A DNA stretch of 64,000 nucleotides from Chitinophagaceae bacterium UBA3961 (lineage in GTDB: Bacteria; Bacteroidota; Bacteroidia; Chitinophagales; Chitinophagaceae). Shown here piece after piece: positions 1 through 9,497 of this stretch (position 1 is its first letter; every line of letters begins with the position of its first letter). Under the pieces are notes generated by a model. The model searched no databases and had not been told where the DNA came from. It worked only from the letters and a program-made list of their open reading frames with translations. Location: contig DGDD01000145.1 in the NCBI GenBank assembly GCA_002385265.1, forward strand, positions 3,104 through 67,103, given 5' to 3'. The position numbers and the translations under genes are program-made.

Positions 1-232
1 ATTCGCACAGATTAGCACCCGTTGGTCAATCAGTCTGATTTTTTATTTTCAACCGCAGCGGCGCAGAGAACGCAGCGTTTTCGCAGCGCTGGCAGTCTTT
101 CTGTATTCCCCCCTGTTCGTCCCCCTCTTCTTTCTTTGTATTTCCTCTATCCTCGTCTCCTCGCATCCTCGTTCCTGTATTCCCCCTGCTCTTGCCCCTC
201 CTTCTGTATTTCCTCCCTCCTTACAACAAACA
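1..232. repeat. Intergenic repeat mosaic (modules D, B, C)
   Basis: No gene is supported here. A CACAGATT-type fragment (1-45) is followed by a GCAGCG-rich module (51-95) and a CCTCGTTCC/TCTCCTCG polypyrimidine module (98-220, the complement of the GAGGA module). The same modules recur in many other gaps of this window, in either orientation. A weak reading frame across the block has biased composition and no recognisable protein features, so it is not called. Confidence 0.7.
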
Positions 233-263
233 AAACGGCTGCCCCTATTCGGAACAGCCGTTT
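218..263 (-). terminator. Rho-independent terminator of the gld operon
   Basis: A perfect 9-bp inverted repeat (AAACGGCTG at 233-241, CAGCCGTTT at 255-263) with a 13-nt loop lies just beyond the gldN stop. Read on the minus strand, the stem is followed by a T-rich tract (218-232). It closes the gldK-L-M-N transcription unit. Confidence 0.8.
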
Positions 264-286
264 GTGAATAATGAAAACTTATCTGA

Positions 287-1321
287 TTAGTACGACCAAA
301 GATCTTGCTCGTAGTTAAACATTTTTTCTTTGATGTTCTCGCCTTCTAAAAGTGCTAAGATTGGATCTTTCACGTAAGAAGAGATGAACAAATCGTTGGG
401 GTTATTGATGGTACTTTTGATGATTCGGCTACCGAACATGCGGCTTTCGAACAATTCTTCCCAGCTCATGCGTGCTCCGTAGTTTTTACCATTGTACACT
501 TCATAACGAGCCAACATTGGGCGTAAGTCGGGGTAGTACACCCAGAAAGCAGGCAATACAGCGCGGAAAGATCCGTCTTCATTGTTTACTGTTTTCAAAG
601 GAGCGATACCGAGGATACGTACATACATACGTGAACTTTCTTTATCGAACACCCAGTCTTCCTTCAACCAGTAACGTTCTACCGTTGCATCGGGGTTGAA
701 TTCAGAGATGATCACCGAATCTTTGAACAATCCTTTCGAACCGTCGGGGTCATTCACCCAGTCTGGTACAGGCTTTACTTTTGGTTTTTCTACCAAAATT
801 TCAGCGATGTCTTTGAAAGTGATTGGAGTAGTGAAACGGTCGTCGCCACCAGCTGCGCTGAAAGCGGTTACTTCACCTTTTTTAATGGCGTTCAACAGAA
901 TCATGATAAACCGTTGGTTACCTGCATCGCCTTCTGCTTTGTATACGAAAGGAAGGTTGATCTTCTCATGAACATCAATTTCTCTCCATACACGTTGCAC
1001 ATAAGTGGCATCGTCTTCGCGAATGTGCTCGTATTGCAAAGGAGTTCTTTCCTTTACGAGGTTACGCTCGAAGGCGTAGTCATTGCGCATTGAAGGACGG
1101 GGAGCTTCCAGTTTGATGTCTGCATCCGGCATTACTACCTTGGGTACAGTATCTTTTGGAGGAGCTACAGCGCCACCTGCGTTGTTATTGTTTTTAGCGG
1201 CAGTTTTGCCTGTCGTCTTTTTTTGAGCAGGGCGCTTAGGTTTTGCCTGAGCCATGGCGGCTTCAGAACCCAGTGCTAACACTGCGGCGAGTAAGCAAAT
1301 TTTAACGAAACGGTTTCTCAT
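287..1321 (-). CDS. gldN: GldN, type IX secretion/gliding motility protein
   Basis: GldN (PorN) is a periplasmic component of the type IX secretion system. With the lipoprotein GldK it forms the ring under the outer membrane that couples to the GldL/GldM motor. The 344-residue product begins with a signal peptide of about 25 residues (ends AMA before QAKPK), followed by a Lys/Ala/Asn-rich linker and the conserved GldN domain from about residue 75 to the end. It is the last gene of the gldK-L-M-N order, starts 29 bp after gldM and is followed by a strong terminator. Identity rests on family resemblance plus the complete, correctly ordered neighbourhood. Confidence 0.93.
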   Translation of the reverse strand: MRNRFVKICLLAAVLALGSEAAMAQAKPKRPAQKKTTGKTAAKNNNNAGGAVAPPKDTVPKVVMPDADIKLEAPRPSMRNDYAFERNLVKERTPLQYEHIREDDATYVQRVWREIDVHEKINLPFVYKAEGDAGNQRFIMILLNAIKKGEVTAFSAAGGDDRFTTPITFKDIAEILVEKPKVKPVPDWVNDPDGSKGLFKDSVIISEFNPDATVERYWLKEDWVFDKESSRMYVRILGIAPLKTVNNEDGSFRAVLPAFWVYYPDLRPMLARYEVYNGKNYGARMSWEELFESRMFGSRIIKSTINNPNDLFISSYVKDPILALLEGENIKEKMFNYEQDLWSY

Positions 1322-1350
1322 TATTCACGATTTTATAAAGAAGTATACAA

Positions 1351-2931
1351 TTATTTAAGCATGAAAGTCATTGGCGGGAGGTCTCTCACTTTCCCTTCTG
1401 GGCCTATCACTTTAATTTGGTCAAAGTAGATGGTAGTTCCGGGTTTTGCATCGTTTACCAACTTAGCAGCTGCACCATTCCAACGGTTTCCTTCGTTGTT
1501 TGCCATTTGGTAGGTTGGATAATTTCCTCCTTGTGCGCCTAAGGTATAACTAATTACTTTGAATGGAGCTTCGAAATCCGAATCCAATAATTTCGCTACC
1601 ACGCCACCCATGGCCTTGAAGTCAGCGGTTGGCATGCTACCACCACGCTTAGGACCTACGAAGGTACCAGGATCAGGCAAAGGCTTCACACGGAATTTCA
1701 CCGGAGTAGATTTACCTTCCACAATTACGTTTACATTGTGTTCACCCTGAGTTTTTGGAATTGCAATCCAATTACTTCCAGCTTCTCTTCTAATTTCACC
1801 ACCGGTAAATGTAGCATTGATTTTTTCGCTACCTACACCTGCAGTGATCGTTAAAGGATTCGGAACACCGATATAAAGAACGTTCATTTTTGTTGGAGAT
1901 ACGGCTACACCTGCAGGCGCTGCTACTTCGTATTCGATTTTCTTCGATACTCTTTCTTTAGTACCATCAGGTTTAGCGAATTCGATCACAACGTCTACTA
2001 CTTTCTTACCAACGCCATTGGCAGTTGTTTTCCAAAGAGCAGCACCATCGGCACCCAAAGGTACGTTTTGACCACCAATAGTGATCGTAGGTCTTGCAGC
2101 TTCAGAGAAGGCACCCACACCGGCAGTGATTTGAATTTCATCACCAGGGAATGCGTAAGAAGTATTTGCAGAGGCAATAGCTTGGAATTTATCGTACACG
2201 ATGGCTACTTCACCTACTTTAGAGTGGAAATAGTCTACGAGTTGAGATTCGGCATTTTTCACATCGTTCTGGAACTTACTCAAAATCGTCAAAGAGGCGA
2301 TTGTTGGAGTCATGTGGAAATAGCTTTGAATCCATCCTTCAGCATTGTTAGGATATTCTTTGCCTTCCTGTCCTTTAGGAACATTCTGGTTGATTGGCAA
2401 AGAACGGTCGAAATCGGCCTTCGCTTTTTTGATGTTTTCAGCGATGTTTGGCTCGTTGGCAAATTCGGCTGGATCTAATAGTGCCAACACTTGCTTTTTA
2501 TAATCGCCTAACATGTTGTAAAGCTTAGGACCTTCGCCTCTTTTGTCCATCAAACGAACCGAAGCATCGAGGTTTGACTCTGCGAATGTTTCGTGACCGT
2601 CGCGAATTTCGAGGCCTGATTCTTTTTTCAATTCAAGTTTCAGGTTTTCGATATAGGCAACGAGTTTGCTGGAGAGGTCTTTTACTTTATCAGCTTTAGG
2701 TTTCCATTTCGCTGTTTTTTCAGCGGTTTGGGGATCCTTAGCTTTTGCTTCGAATGATTTATAAGTGAGGTCGTTCTTTGAATCGATCACTTTATTGGAG
2801 TTAGCAATACTCGCGTCTACCGTTTTGAAAGCGTTCAACACTTCCGCTGATACGTTCATCGCCAGAAGGGCGGTGAGTACCAGGTACATCATGTTGATCA
2901 TTTTCTGCCGGGGCTCTTTAGGTAAAGCCAT
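1351..2931 (-). CDS. gldM: GldM, T9SS motor protein
   Basis: GldM (PorM) is the inner-membrane protein of the T9SS rotary motor. Its single N-terminal helix packs with GldL and its long periplasmic part reaches the GldK/GldN ring. The 526-residue protein has a short cytoplasmic start, one membrane helix at about residues 12-30, then a long soluble part. The soluble part has a helical first third, several beta-rich domains (VSPTKMNVLYIGVPNP is a typical domain start) and a C-terminal domain ending PPMTFMLK. It is placed between gldL (82 bp upstream) and gldN (29 bp downstream), as in other Bacteroidota. Confidence 0.95.
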   Translation of the reverse strand: MALPKEPRQKMINMMYLVLTALLAMNVSAEVLNAFKTVDASIANSNKVIDSKNDLTYKSFEAKAKDPQTAEKTAKWKPKADKVKDLSSKLVAYIENLKLELKKESGLEIRDGHETFAESNLDASVRLMDKRGEGPKLYNMLGDYKKQVLALLDPAEFANEPNIAENIKKAKADFDRSLPINQNVPKGQEGKEYPNNAEGWIQSYFHMTPTIASLTILSKFQNDVKNAESQLVDYFHSKVGEVAIVYDKFQAIASANTSYAFPGDEIQITAGVGAFSEAARPTITIGGQNVPLGADGAALWKTTANGVGKKVVDVVIEFAKPDGTKERVSKKIEYEVAAPAGVAVSPTKMNVLYIGVPNPLTITAGVGSEKINATFTGGEIRREAGSNWIAIPKTQGEHNVNVIVEGKSTPVKFRVKPLPDPGTFVGPKRGGSMPTADFKAMGGVVAKLLDSDFEAPFKVISYTLGAQGGNYPTYQMANNEGNRWNGAAAKLVNDAKPGTTIYFDQIKVIGPEGKVRDLPPMTFMLK

Positions 2932-3013
2932 TGTGATTTAGGTTTTTCGAATGAAACAATTAATTTTCTCAGTCTTGTTTATTGGGGTATACCGGATATG
3001 GATCGTACGTTGA

Positions 3014-3787
3014 TTAACGGCCTTGCATGGCGTTCAACATGTTACCATAAATGGTGTTCAAGTTGCTCAAGTTACCCGCCAACTTGTTCATTTGCTCATG
3101 CGCTTTCTTAGCATCTGTTACGCTGTTCTGCATTGTTTCAGAAGCGGTAACGAGGTTGCTGTAGAAGCTGTTCATAGCTTTCAAGTGGTTGTTGGTATCC
3201 TGAAGCTCGAGTTCATAAATTGCATTCAGAGAACCTAAGTTTTTAGATAACACTTGTACTTGCTCGTGGAATTGTTTCGTGCTATCAGCAGCAGCATTGA
3301 AATGACCAATTGTAGTGGTTGCATTTTGATACGCTACTTTCATTCCATCTAAAGCAGCAGTAGCTTCTTGAGTTTTCTTAGAATAGTCGTTCGTAGACTT
3401 CACTACATCAGAAACTTCTGCAATATTGTTTACAGATGTACCCAACTTCTTGAAGCTTTCGCTTAAGCGATTCAAGTTAGCAGGGGTGATATCTGCTTCT
3501 TGTAACATTTTGTCCATTTTTTCCAAAGCGGGGTTGCCACTTGCTGCCGGAGCAGAATTAGCCAACTTTGGTAGTACTTCTGCAATAGCGTGCATTTCAG
3601 ATCCCGGAGGCGGTAAGAATGCATACACGATGAAGATGATTGCCTCGGTGATCAGACCTGCTGTTAAGAAGAAGTCTGCCATCGCTTGGTGCGTAATTTT
3701 TTGCCAAGCTCCGAAGATTACTACTGCGGAACCCAAGCACACCATTACGTTGATTAGTTTTTCAGTTCTTTTTGATACTCCAGCCAT
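3014..3787 (-). CDS. gldL: GldL, T9SS motor protein
   Basis: GldL (PorL) is the inner-membrane stator-like subunit that uses proton-motive force to drive the T9SS with GldM. The 257-residue protein has two membrane helices at about residues 10-28 and 35-57 (the second contains a conserved acidic residue in TEAIIF). A PPPGSE turn then leads to a long, helical cytoplasmic tail that probably forms coiled coil. It follows gldK after 134 bp and precedes gldM by 82 bp. No obvious terminator separates the genes, so one transcript is likely. Confidence 0.94.
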   Translation of the reverse strand: MAGVSKRTEKLINVMVCLGSAVVIFGAWQKITHQAMADFFLTAGLITEAIIFIVYAFLPPPGSEMHAIAEVLPKLANSAPAASGNPALEKMDKMLQEADITPANLNRLSESFKKLGTSVNNIAEVSDVVKSTNDYSKKTQEATAALDGMKVAYQNATTTIGHFNAAADSTKQFHEQVQVLSKNLGSLNAIYELELQDTNNHLKAMNSFYSNLVTASETMQNSVTDAKKAHEQMNKLAGNLSNLNTIYGNMLNAMQGR

Positions 3788-3921
3788 AAAAATTAAATTA
3801 AAGGTTTAGAAAACGGATTTTAAAGGGTTTTAGACAATATAAGGTCGTTTTGATTTATTATTAAATCAATCAGTTTACAGTAAAATGTTGTTAGAATTAA
3901 TTTCCTATACGCCTGCTTTTA

Positions 3922-5205
3922 TTATTTCATTTGCATAGGTGGTAAATCGATCACACAACGGAAGCCGATGTAAGATTTTGCAGTATCCATGTACTCGTAG
4001 TTACGAGTTGAAGTTTGCAAATAGAATCCTACGTCTTTCCAGCTACCACCACGAATTACCTTACGCTTCATACGGGGAGGATCTGAATCCTTTGCATTGA
4101 AACGAATGTCAGGGTTCATGTCGTGTTGGAAGTTGTAAGCACCCTCGTAGAACAGTGATGAAGTCCACTCGGCAACGTTACCGGCCATACAGTAGAGACC
4201 GAAGTCGTTAGGCCAATAAGCATCTGCACGTACAGTGTAGAAACCACCGTCTTCAGGATAGTTACCACGGCCGGGTTTGAAGTTGGCCAATAAGCAACCT
4301 TTACGGTTTCTTAAGTAGTAGTTACCCCAAGGGAACATTGATTGTGAACGACCACCGCGAGCTGCATATTCCCATTCTGCTTCAGTTGGCAGACGGAAGT
4401 CTGACTCTGTAGTACGTTTCTTAGATTCGAGGAAAGAGTTTAAGTAGTTGGTTCTCCACTCGCAGAAAGCAGTTGCTTGCTTCCAGCTAACCCCTACAAC
4501 CGGATAGTTACCGAAGGCAGGGTGAGAGAAGTAGCGCTTGGTCATTGGTTCGTTGTAACTATAAGTGTAGTCGCGGATCCAAGTAAGCGTATCGGGGTAA
4601 ATGGGAATGTCTTTCTTAATAATGAACATTGAGCGAGACTTTCCGGCATTTTCACGACGAGCTGCTTCTTTCAGGTCGAATATTTCTGAGTGGTAGATGA
4701 ATTTATTAGGATCGAGCTCTTTTCTTCCGAAAACACGATTCTCGGGAGAGAGAATCATCGCATCGATTTTTTCAACTGTTGATTTGTCACCGTACTTGAT
4801 AGTTGCGGCCTTTTTCCAGTCAATGACAAAGCGTCCATCCACTTCTTTGCCTAACTGCATACGAACGGCTGCAATAGAATCGCGTACCCAGTTTGCGAAC
4901 TGGCGGTACTCGTTGTTGGTAATTTCAGTAGCGTCCATCCAGAATCCATTGATAGAGATCTGCTTGTTACGCGCAGTGTACGCGTAGTTCACATCTTCAT
5001 CAGATGGTCCCATGTGGAAGGTCCCTGGTGGAATGTACACCATGCCTGGGGGCTTAGTAAACACATATCTACTAGCCGGATTTACGCCATGAAGTTGGCC
5101 ATCATTGGGTAAACCTTTGGATGCCTTCTTCCCCAATTTACCACAGCCTGTAAGGGCCAGGACCACCAGCAGGAAAGAAAAGGCGGATAGGTTTTTCATT
5201 TTCAT
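3922..5205 (-). CDS. gldK: GldK, T9SS lipoprotein with FGE-sulfatase fold
   Basis: GldK (PorK) is an outer-membrane lipoprotein that forms the T9SS periplasmic ring with GldN. The start at 5205 (or ATG at 5199) is chosen because it yields a lipoprotein signal with lipobox LALTGC (Cys 21 from 5205). A -33/-7 promoter at 5225-5255 lies inside the longer frame that reaches 5253, so the longer reading cannot be the main start. The mature part is a formylglycine-generating-enzyme-like (sulfatase-modifying factor) domain with GTFHMG, EWEYAARGG and GGSWKD motifs and a C-terminal IGFRC. It is a structural homologue, not known to be an active FGE. First gene of the operon. Confidence 0.93.
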   Translation of the reverse strand: MKMKNLSAFSFLLVVLALTGCGKLGKKASKGLPNDGQLHGVNPASRYVFTKPPGMVYIPPGTFHMGPSDEDVNYAYTARNKQISINGFWMDATEITNNEYRQFANWVRDSIAAVRMQLGKEVDGRFVIDWKKAATIKYGDKSTVEKIDAMILSPENRVFGRKELDPNKFIYHSEIFDLKEAARRENAGKSRSMFIIKKDIPIYPDTLTWIRDYTYSYNEPMTKRYFSHPAFGNYPVVGVSWKQATAFCEWRTNYLNSFLESKKRTTESDFRLPTEAEWEYAARGGRSQSMFPWGNYYLRNRKGCLLANFKPGRGNYPEDGGFYTVRADAYWPNDFGLYCMAGNVAEWTSSLFYEGAYNFQHDMNPDIRFNAKDSDPPRMKRKVIRGGSWKDVGFYLQTSTRNYEYMDTAKSYIGFRCVIDLPPMQMK

Positions 5206-5224
5206 AATTTTAAAGGGTATTGGG

Positions 5225-5255
5225 CAAAAATAATGTTTTACCGACTTCATCACAA
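5225..5255 (-). promoter_or_regulatory. Promoter of gldK operon
   Basis: On the minus strand TTG (5255-5253), 20 bp, then TATTTTTG (5232-5225) fits the Bacteroidota -33/-7 pattern (TTG-N19/20-TAnnTTTG). A start of transcription near 5218 would give a short leader before the ATG at 5205 or 5199. Confidence 0.7.
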
Positions 5256-5353
5256 GTTTAGAATTTTTGTTTAAAAGTGCAATAACTGGGATTCAGCTTC
5301 TTAAATAACGGTGCTTGAAATCAAATTATTGTATCCAAAAAATAATAAAATTT

Positions 5354-7405
5354 TTATAAGTCCTTGAGCATGCGAATCAGCATATCCGTCTGATTTACAG
5401 GCTCATAACAAACAAAGTGTTTGCACAGGTAGAATTGTGGTGTAGCATTCGAACTTTTTTCGGCTAATAAGGGAAAGCTCCTATTACTCCGGGGTGCGGA
5501 CTGGTATACTTTGAGGGGTATAAATGTACGTAGAAATTCCGAATGTAGCTTCTCATGATCTGACCCTACTAAAGCTATTTCCGGAATTCCATAAGTAATC
5601 CCTTGTAGCAACTGAGCCCATACTCCAAAAGAGCCGGGATAGCTAAGAATTACTTTTTGAAGCCCTCCTACCATCGCAACCGAACGCTCACGCCATTCAC
5701 TGTTGTTAAACACGATGCCTAAATAATACAGGTTATGCGCCATCAAGGCATTGCCGGAGGGGGTGGCTCCATCGTATACTTCTTTTTTACGTACAATCAC
5801 ATCGCCTTGGTTGGCATGTGTGTAAAAGAAATACCCTGTTTTGGGTTCGCTGAAGTGTTCCACCACCCAGTTGGTGAGATCCCTGGCTTTTACCAAGTAT
5901 CCTCCTTCACCGGTGATTTCCTGTAATAAAATATATGACTTAATGACAGCTGCATAGTCGTCTAAGAAGGCCGGAATTTTCGCCGTTCCATTCTTATAAC
6001 TGTGCTTCCATTCATTCTTGTGATCAAATTTGCTTTCCAAAAAGCTCATCAATTCAGTAGCCGCTGTCAAGTATTGCTTTGCTCCAAATGCTGCATAAGC
6101 TTTGGCAAAGGCTTGAACCAGCATGGCATTCCAACCCAACAAGATCTTGTCGTCTAACAAGGGTTTGATGCGCTGTGAACGGATGGCAAGTAATTTCGCT
6201 ACCGAAACACCAATGCTTTCCCTAAATGAGGCCTCGTCCAAATTGTGGACTTTGCAAAATTCTCCGGCTTTGAGTGGCGTATTCAGAATAGTCACGCCTT
6301 CCCAATTGCCTTCTTCGGTAATATCGAAATACTCGCAGAATAAAGCCGCATCTGTTCCCAAAGCCGCTTCTACTTCCGCTTTCGTCCACACGTAATATTT
6401 ACCCTCTTCTCCTTCACTGTCGGCATCGTAAGCACTGCAATAGCCACCCTCTGTTGTTTTCCATTCGTGTTGAATGAAGCCTAAGGTTTGTTCTACGATG
6501 CGCTTGTAGTGATCGTCTTTGGTGATCTGATAGGCATCACACAATACTTGCACGAGCAATGCATTGTCGTACAACATTTTTTCGAAATGCGGTACAAGCC
6601 ACGCTGCATCAGTGCTGTAGCGTGCAAAGCCGCCTTGCAATTGGTCGTACAAACCACCGCCGGCCATTTTATCGAGACTCAACAAAGCTTGCTTCAATGC
6701 AGCTTGATTGCCTGTATGGAAATAATGTTGCAATAAAAAAGTAATCGAGAATGTTTGAGGGAATTTCGGTGCTCTTCCAAATCCACCTTCCTCAGTATCG
6801 GCCGTCTTAAGCAAATTAGCCGCCATTTCAGCTACCATTTCTTTGGTGAACTGAGCAGGATTACCGGCACCGGTTTGAATACCGAAACTGTTGGATTGCT
6901 CCAAATGACCGGTTAGGTTCGTTGCTTGTGATTCTATTTGTTCGCGGCGTGTTTTGAAACTTTGAGCGATGCCTTCCAATACTTCGGTCCAACTGGCTCT
7001 TCCATGAGCCGGAATGGGTGGGAAATACGTACCACCATAAAAAGGCTTGGCATCGGGAGTGAGGAATACGTTCAAAGGCCAGCCACCGCTTCCGGTCATG
7101 GCTTGAACTGCGTCCATATAAATATGATCTAAATCGGGGCGTTCTTCGCGGTCGATCTTGATATTAATGAAGTGTTGGTTCATGATGGCGGCAACCGCTT
7201 CATTTTCAAAGCTTTCGTGTTCCATTACATGACACCAGTGACAAGCAGCGTAGCCAATGCTTACCAAAATGGGCTTGTCTTCACTTTTCGCCAAAGCCAA
7301 AGCTTCCTCACCCCAGGGAAACCAGTTCACCGGGTTATGAGCGTGCTGTAACAAGTAAGGACTTGTTTCAGATGCGAGGCGATTTGTGTGTTTTAATGAT
7401 GACAT
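5354..7405 (-). CDS. Thioredoxin-domain protein of the DUF255/YyaL family
   Basis: This 683-residue protein belongs to the DUF255 (YyaL / spermatogenesis-associated protein 20) family. The N-terminal 150 or so residues form a thioredoxin-like domain with the typical start ([13 protein letters not shown]) and a Cys-X-X-Cys pair in AACHWCH (C55, C58). The remaining part resembles the alpha/alpha-barrel of sugar epimerases and GH76-like enzymes ([19 protein letters not shown]). Its biochemical role is not settled; it is usually annotated as a thioredoxin-domain protein. It ends 100-150 bp upstream of the gldK promoter and looks monocistronic. Length is normal for the family. Confidence 0.9.
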   Translation of the reverse strand: MSSLKHTNRLASETSPYLLQHAHNPVNWFPWGEEALALAKSEDKPILVSIGYAACHWCHVMEHESFENEAVAAIMNQHFINIKIDREERPDLDHIYMDAVQAMTGSGGWPLNVFLTPDAKPFYGGTYFPPIPAHGRASWTEVLEGIAQSFKTRREQIESQATNLTGHLEQSNSFGIQTGAGNPAQFTKEMVAEMAANLLKTADTEEGGFGRAPKFPQTFSITFLLQHYFHTGNQAALKQALLSLDKMAGGGLYDQLQGGFARYSTDAAWLVPHFEKMLYDNALLVQVLCDAYQITKDDHYKRIVEQTLGFIQHEWKTTEGGYCSAYDADSEGEEGKYYVWTKAEVEAALGTDAALFCEYFDITEEGNWEGVTILNTPLKAGEFCKVHNLDEASFRESIGVSVAKLLAIRSQRIKPLLDDKILLGWNAMLVQAFAKAYAAFGAKQYLTAATELMSFLESKFDHKNEWKHSYKNGTAKIPAFLDDYAAVIKSYILLQEITGEGGYLVKARDLTNWVVEHFSEPKTGYFFYTHANQGDVIVRKKEVYDGATPSGNALMAHNLYYLGIVFNNSEWRERSVAMVGGLQKVILSYPGSFGVWAQLLQGITYGIPEIALVGSDHEKLHSEFLRTFIPLKVYQSAPRSNRSFPLLAEKSSNATPQFYLCKHFVCYEPVNQTDMLIRMLKDL

Positions 7406-7666
7406 AGCTACGTTCTATCCGAACCGTAGCGGTGAAAATGAACCCTAGCCTATCTTTTAGAGGGACGGCAAAAGGGGGTGGACCAACAGTAGTTCGAATA
7501 GTGTAGATGTTGTAGCTATACTCGAGCGGTTTTAGTACTTGTAAACTAATAAAGAAGACCCAAAAAATCAATTAAGGTTTAGTGAAATCTTTCCTTTAAC
7601 AAAAAATTTAACGTCGGTTAAATAAAAATGTTGTGATAAAGAGGCGGTTAAATAAATTATAGGGGT
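7406..7666. other. Intergenic gap without recognised features
   Basis: The 261 bp between the DUF255 gene and hemD hold no supported gene, hairpin or repeat module. A minus-strand frame at 7368-7571 overlaps the start of the DUF255 gene and shows no protein-like features. Confidence 0.5.
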
Positions 7667-8467
7667 TTATTTTTTCTTCAAAACCGATGATAAATAGGCG
7701 TCTAAAGCTGCAACCATGGAAGGGGAACTTGGTAAAGGCGCTTTGATATCGAGGGTTAGTCCGGCATCTTCCACTGCTTTTCCGGTATTTCCACCGAAAG
7801 CACCAATTCGGGTGCTTTTTTGGTCGAAACCGGGCATATTATCAAATAAGCTCTTAACGCCACTAGGAGTAAAGAAACAAATGATATCGAAATGGTTTTT
7901 GCTGAGAAGGTCTTTTACGTCGGCGCTAATGGTACGGTACATAAACGGTGTTACGTATTCGCATTTGTTGGTTTTTAACCAGCCAACGATCTCATTGTCT
8001 TGTTGGTTTTCAGAGCAGGGGTACAAGAACTTCTCGTTCTCTTTGTGCTTGTTGATCACATCGAACATGCTCTTATTGGTACCATCGGCACCATAAAAAA
8101 CCTTGCGCTTTCTATAGAGAATGAATTTCTGCAAATACAGTGCTACTGCTTCTGTGATGCAGAAGTACTTCGTGTCTTGAGAGATGGCCAATTTCATTTC
8201 TTCGCAAGTGCGGAAGAAGTGATCGATGGCGTTGCGACTGGTGAATATGACCGCTGTATAGGCAGCGATGTCAATCTTTTGTTTTCTGAATTCTTTTGCA
8301 GGAATGCCTTCTAGTTTGATGAAGGGCTGGAATGCCAGTTCTACCCCATATTTTCGGCCAAGCTCGAAATAGGGAGATTTATCGGTTTCCGGTCTAGGTT
8401 GCGTAATCAGAATCTTTTTGATTGATACGCCGGATGTTGATCCTGTGGTAGCCCCGTTTTTCACCAT
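7667..8467 (-). CDS. hemD: Uroporphyrinogen-III synthase
   Basis: HemD closes and isomerises hydroxymethylbilane to uroporphyrinogen III in haem synthesis. The sequence has the two-domain HemD pattern: KKILITQPRP near the N-terminus, TAVIFTSRNA in the first lobe, and FTPSGVKSLF followed by IGAFGGNTGKAVEDAG in the second. The ATG at 8467 is preferred (266 residues). A longer frame reaches 8506 but would overlap the upstream DUF4271 gene. The motif TACCTTTG at 8564-8557 on the minus strand could provide an internal promoter. HemD next to a DUF4271 membrane protein is a common Bacteroidota arrangement. Confidence 0.87.
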   Translation of the reverse strand: MVKNGATTGSTSGVSIKKILITQPRPETDKSPYFELGRKYGVELAFQPFIKLEGIPAKEFRKQKIDIAAYTAVIFTSRNAIDHFFRTCEEMKLAISQDTKYFCITEAVALYLQKFILYRKRKVFYGADGTNKSMFDVINKHKENEKFLYPCSENQQDNEIVGWLKTNKCEYVTPFMYRTISADVKDLLSKNHFDIICFFTPSGVKSLFDNMPGFDQKSTRIGAFGGNTGKAVEDAGLTLDIKAPLPSSPSMVAALDAYLSSVLKKK

Positions 8468-8486
8468 ACTGTTCAGATGTCGAAAG

Positions 8487-9455
8487 TTAATTGTTTCGTT
8501 CCACAATTGTTGTCAAAAACTTAAACAAAAGCAATAGTGGAGCGATTTCGAAGGCGCAAAGGTAAAGAAAAAAATGGAATGGATTTACTTTTATTTCACC
8601 CCGCACGGCTCTATAGGAAAGCCAAAAACGGTACACAAAGAGGCCTACCACAAGTGCTAAGGAGAGCACCACCACGGCATGAATAATGGCATCTGTTGGA
8701 AAAGCCATGAGCATAATGATGGGTATGAGGAAAATTCCCAATACTTTATTTATCATGAAAACCACGAAGATATAGGCATCTGCAGCCTTGTCTGCACGCA
8801 GAATCCAACCAATAATCTTCATCACTATAAACTTGCCTGTGTAGAGAACTAGCAGTCCACCGGCACTGTAAAGAAACACTTCCCAAAAGTCCCAGTTGCT
8901 GAGTAGTTGGTAGTATTTTGCCAAAAAGCTTGTGTACAAGGAGGCCGAGAACAGAAACAACGCATTCAGCATGAGGGAAGGCGCGGGTGTCTGTGTTAAT
9001 TGGTCGCGCAATTGCTGTTGACGCAGAGTGGCCCTAAAGAATAAGGCCATCAAATTGTTGTGATACTTGATGAATACCGATCGCACGAGGCCATAAAAGA
9101 ACAATAAGGCGATAATGATATAGAATACCGGCTCGTCGCCCGTAACCCTGCGTTCTTGCATGGTGAGCAATACCGGCTCTTTATAAATGGGCAAAATGGT
9201 CAGTTCTTTGAACCATTTCATTGTGGCAGCGGTATTGTTGGTGCTATCGGGTGAATTGAGATAAGCCGTTACCTTTTTCTGCAAACTATCGTTGCGCTGT
9301 TGATCCCACACCTGTTTTAAACTATCAATGTTTACCGGAGACACTGCCAATGGAGTTACGGTACCGGCCCCTTTTTGAAGGGTATCCGTTTGAGCGTTTG
9401 CAGCCGTTCCGAAACACAACAAGAGGCAGCTAAAAAGAAAGTGGTAAAACTTCAT
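8487..9455 (-). CDS. DUF4271 membrane protein
   Basis: This 322-residue membrane protein belongs to the DUF4271 family, which is confined to Bacteroidota and has no assigned function. It has a cleavable signal sequence (about residues 1-21, ends ANAQ), a periplasmic segment of about 80 residues, then roughly seven hydrophobic helices from about residue 108 to the end. It lies 19 bp upstream of hemD, and a -7 element TATTTTTG at 9480-9473 precedes it. The steady pairing with hemD in relatives suggests co-transcription, not necessarily a shared pathway. Confidence 0.8.
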   Translation of the reverse strand: MKFYHFLFSCLLLCFGTAANAQTDTLQKGAGTVTPLAVSPVNIDSLKQVWDQQRNDSLQKKVTAYLNSPDSTNNTAATMKWFKELTILPIYKEPVLLTMQERRVTGDEPVFYIIIALLFFYGLVRSVFIKYHNNLMALFFRATLRQQQLRDQLTQTPAPSLMLNALFLFSASLYTSFLAKYYQLLSNWDFWEVFLYSAGGLLVLYTGKFIVMKIIGWILRADKAADAYIFVVFMINKVLGIFLIPIIMLMAFPTDAIIHAVVVLSLALVVGLFVYRFWLSYRAVRGEIKVNPFHFFLYLCAFEIAPLLLLFKFLTTIVERNN

Positions 9456-9472
9456 TGATTTAATTGGGTTGG

Positions 9473-9480
9473 CAAAAATA
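9473..9480 (-). promoter_or_regulatory. -7 element upstream of DUF4271-hemD
   Basis: TATTTTTG on the minus strand is an exact match to the Bacteroidota -7 consensus TAnnTTTG, 17 bp before the ATG at 9455. No convincing -33 TTG is seen at the usual distance. Confidence 0.45.
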
Positions 9481-9497
9481 AGTAAGAGTTCTTAGGT

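Noticed and set aside
22-267. 81-codon frame at the window start
   Set aside because: Made of repeat modules B and C; runs into the gldN terminator; no recognisable features.
2141-2160. GTGA...TCAC pair within gldM
   Set aside because: Half-site spacing is too long for a Crp-type site and it lies inside a coding region without a -7 element at the fixed distance.
3851-3868. A/T-only hairpin (TGATTTA/TAAATCA) between gldK and gldL as terminator
   Set aside because: Stem lacks G/C strength and no T-run follows on the minus strand; the operon is likely continuous.
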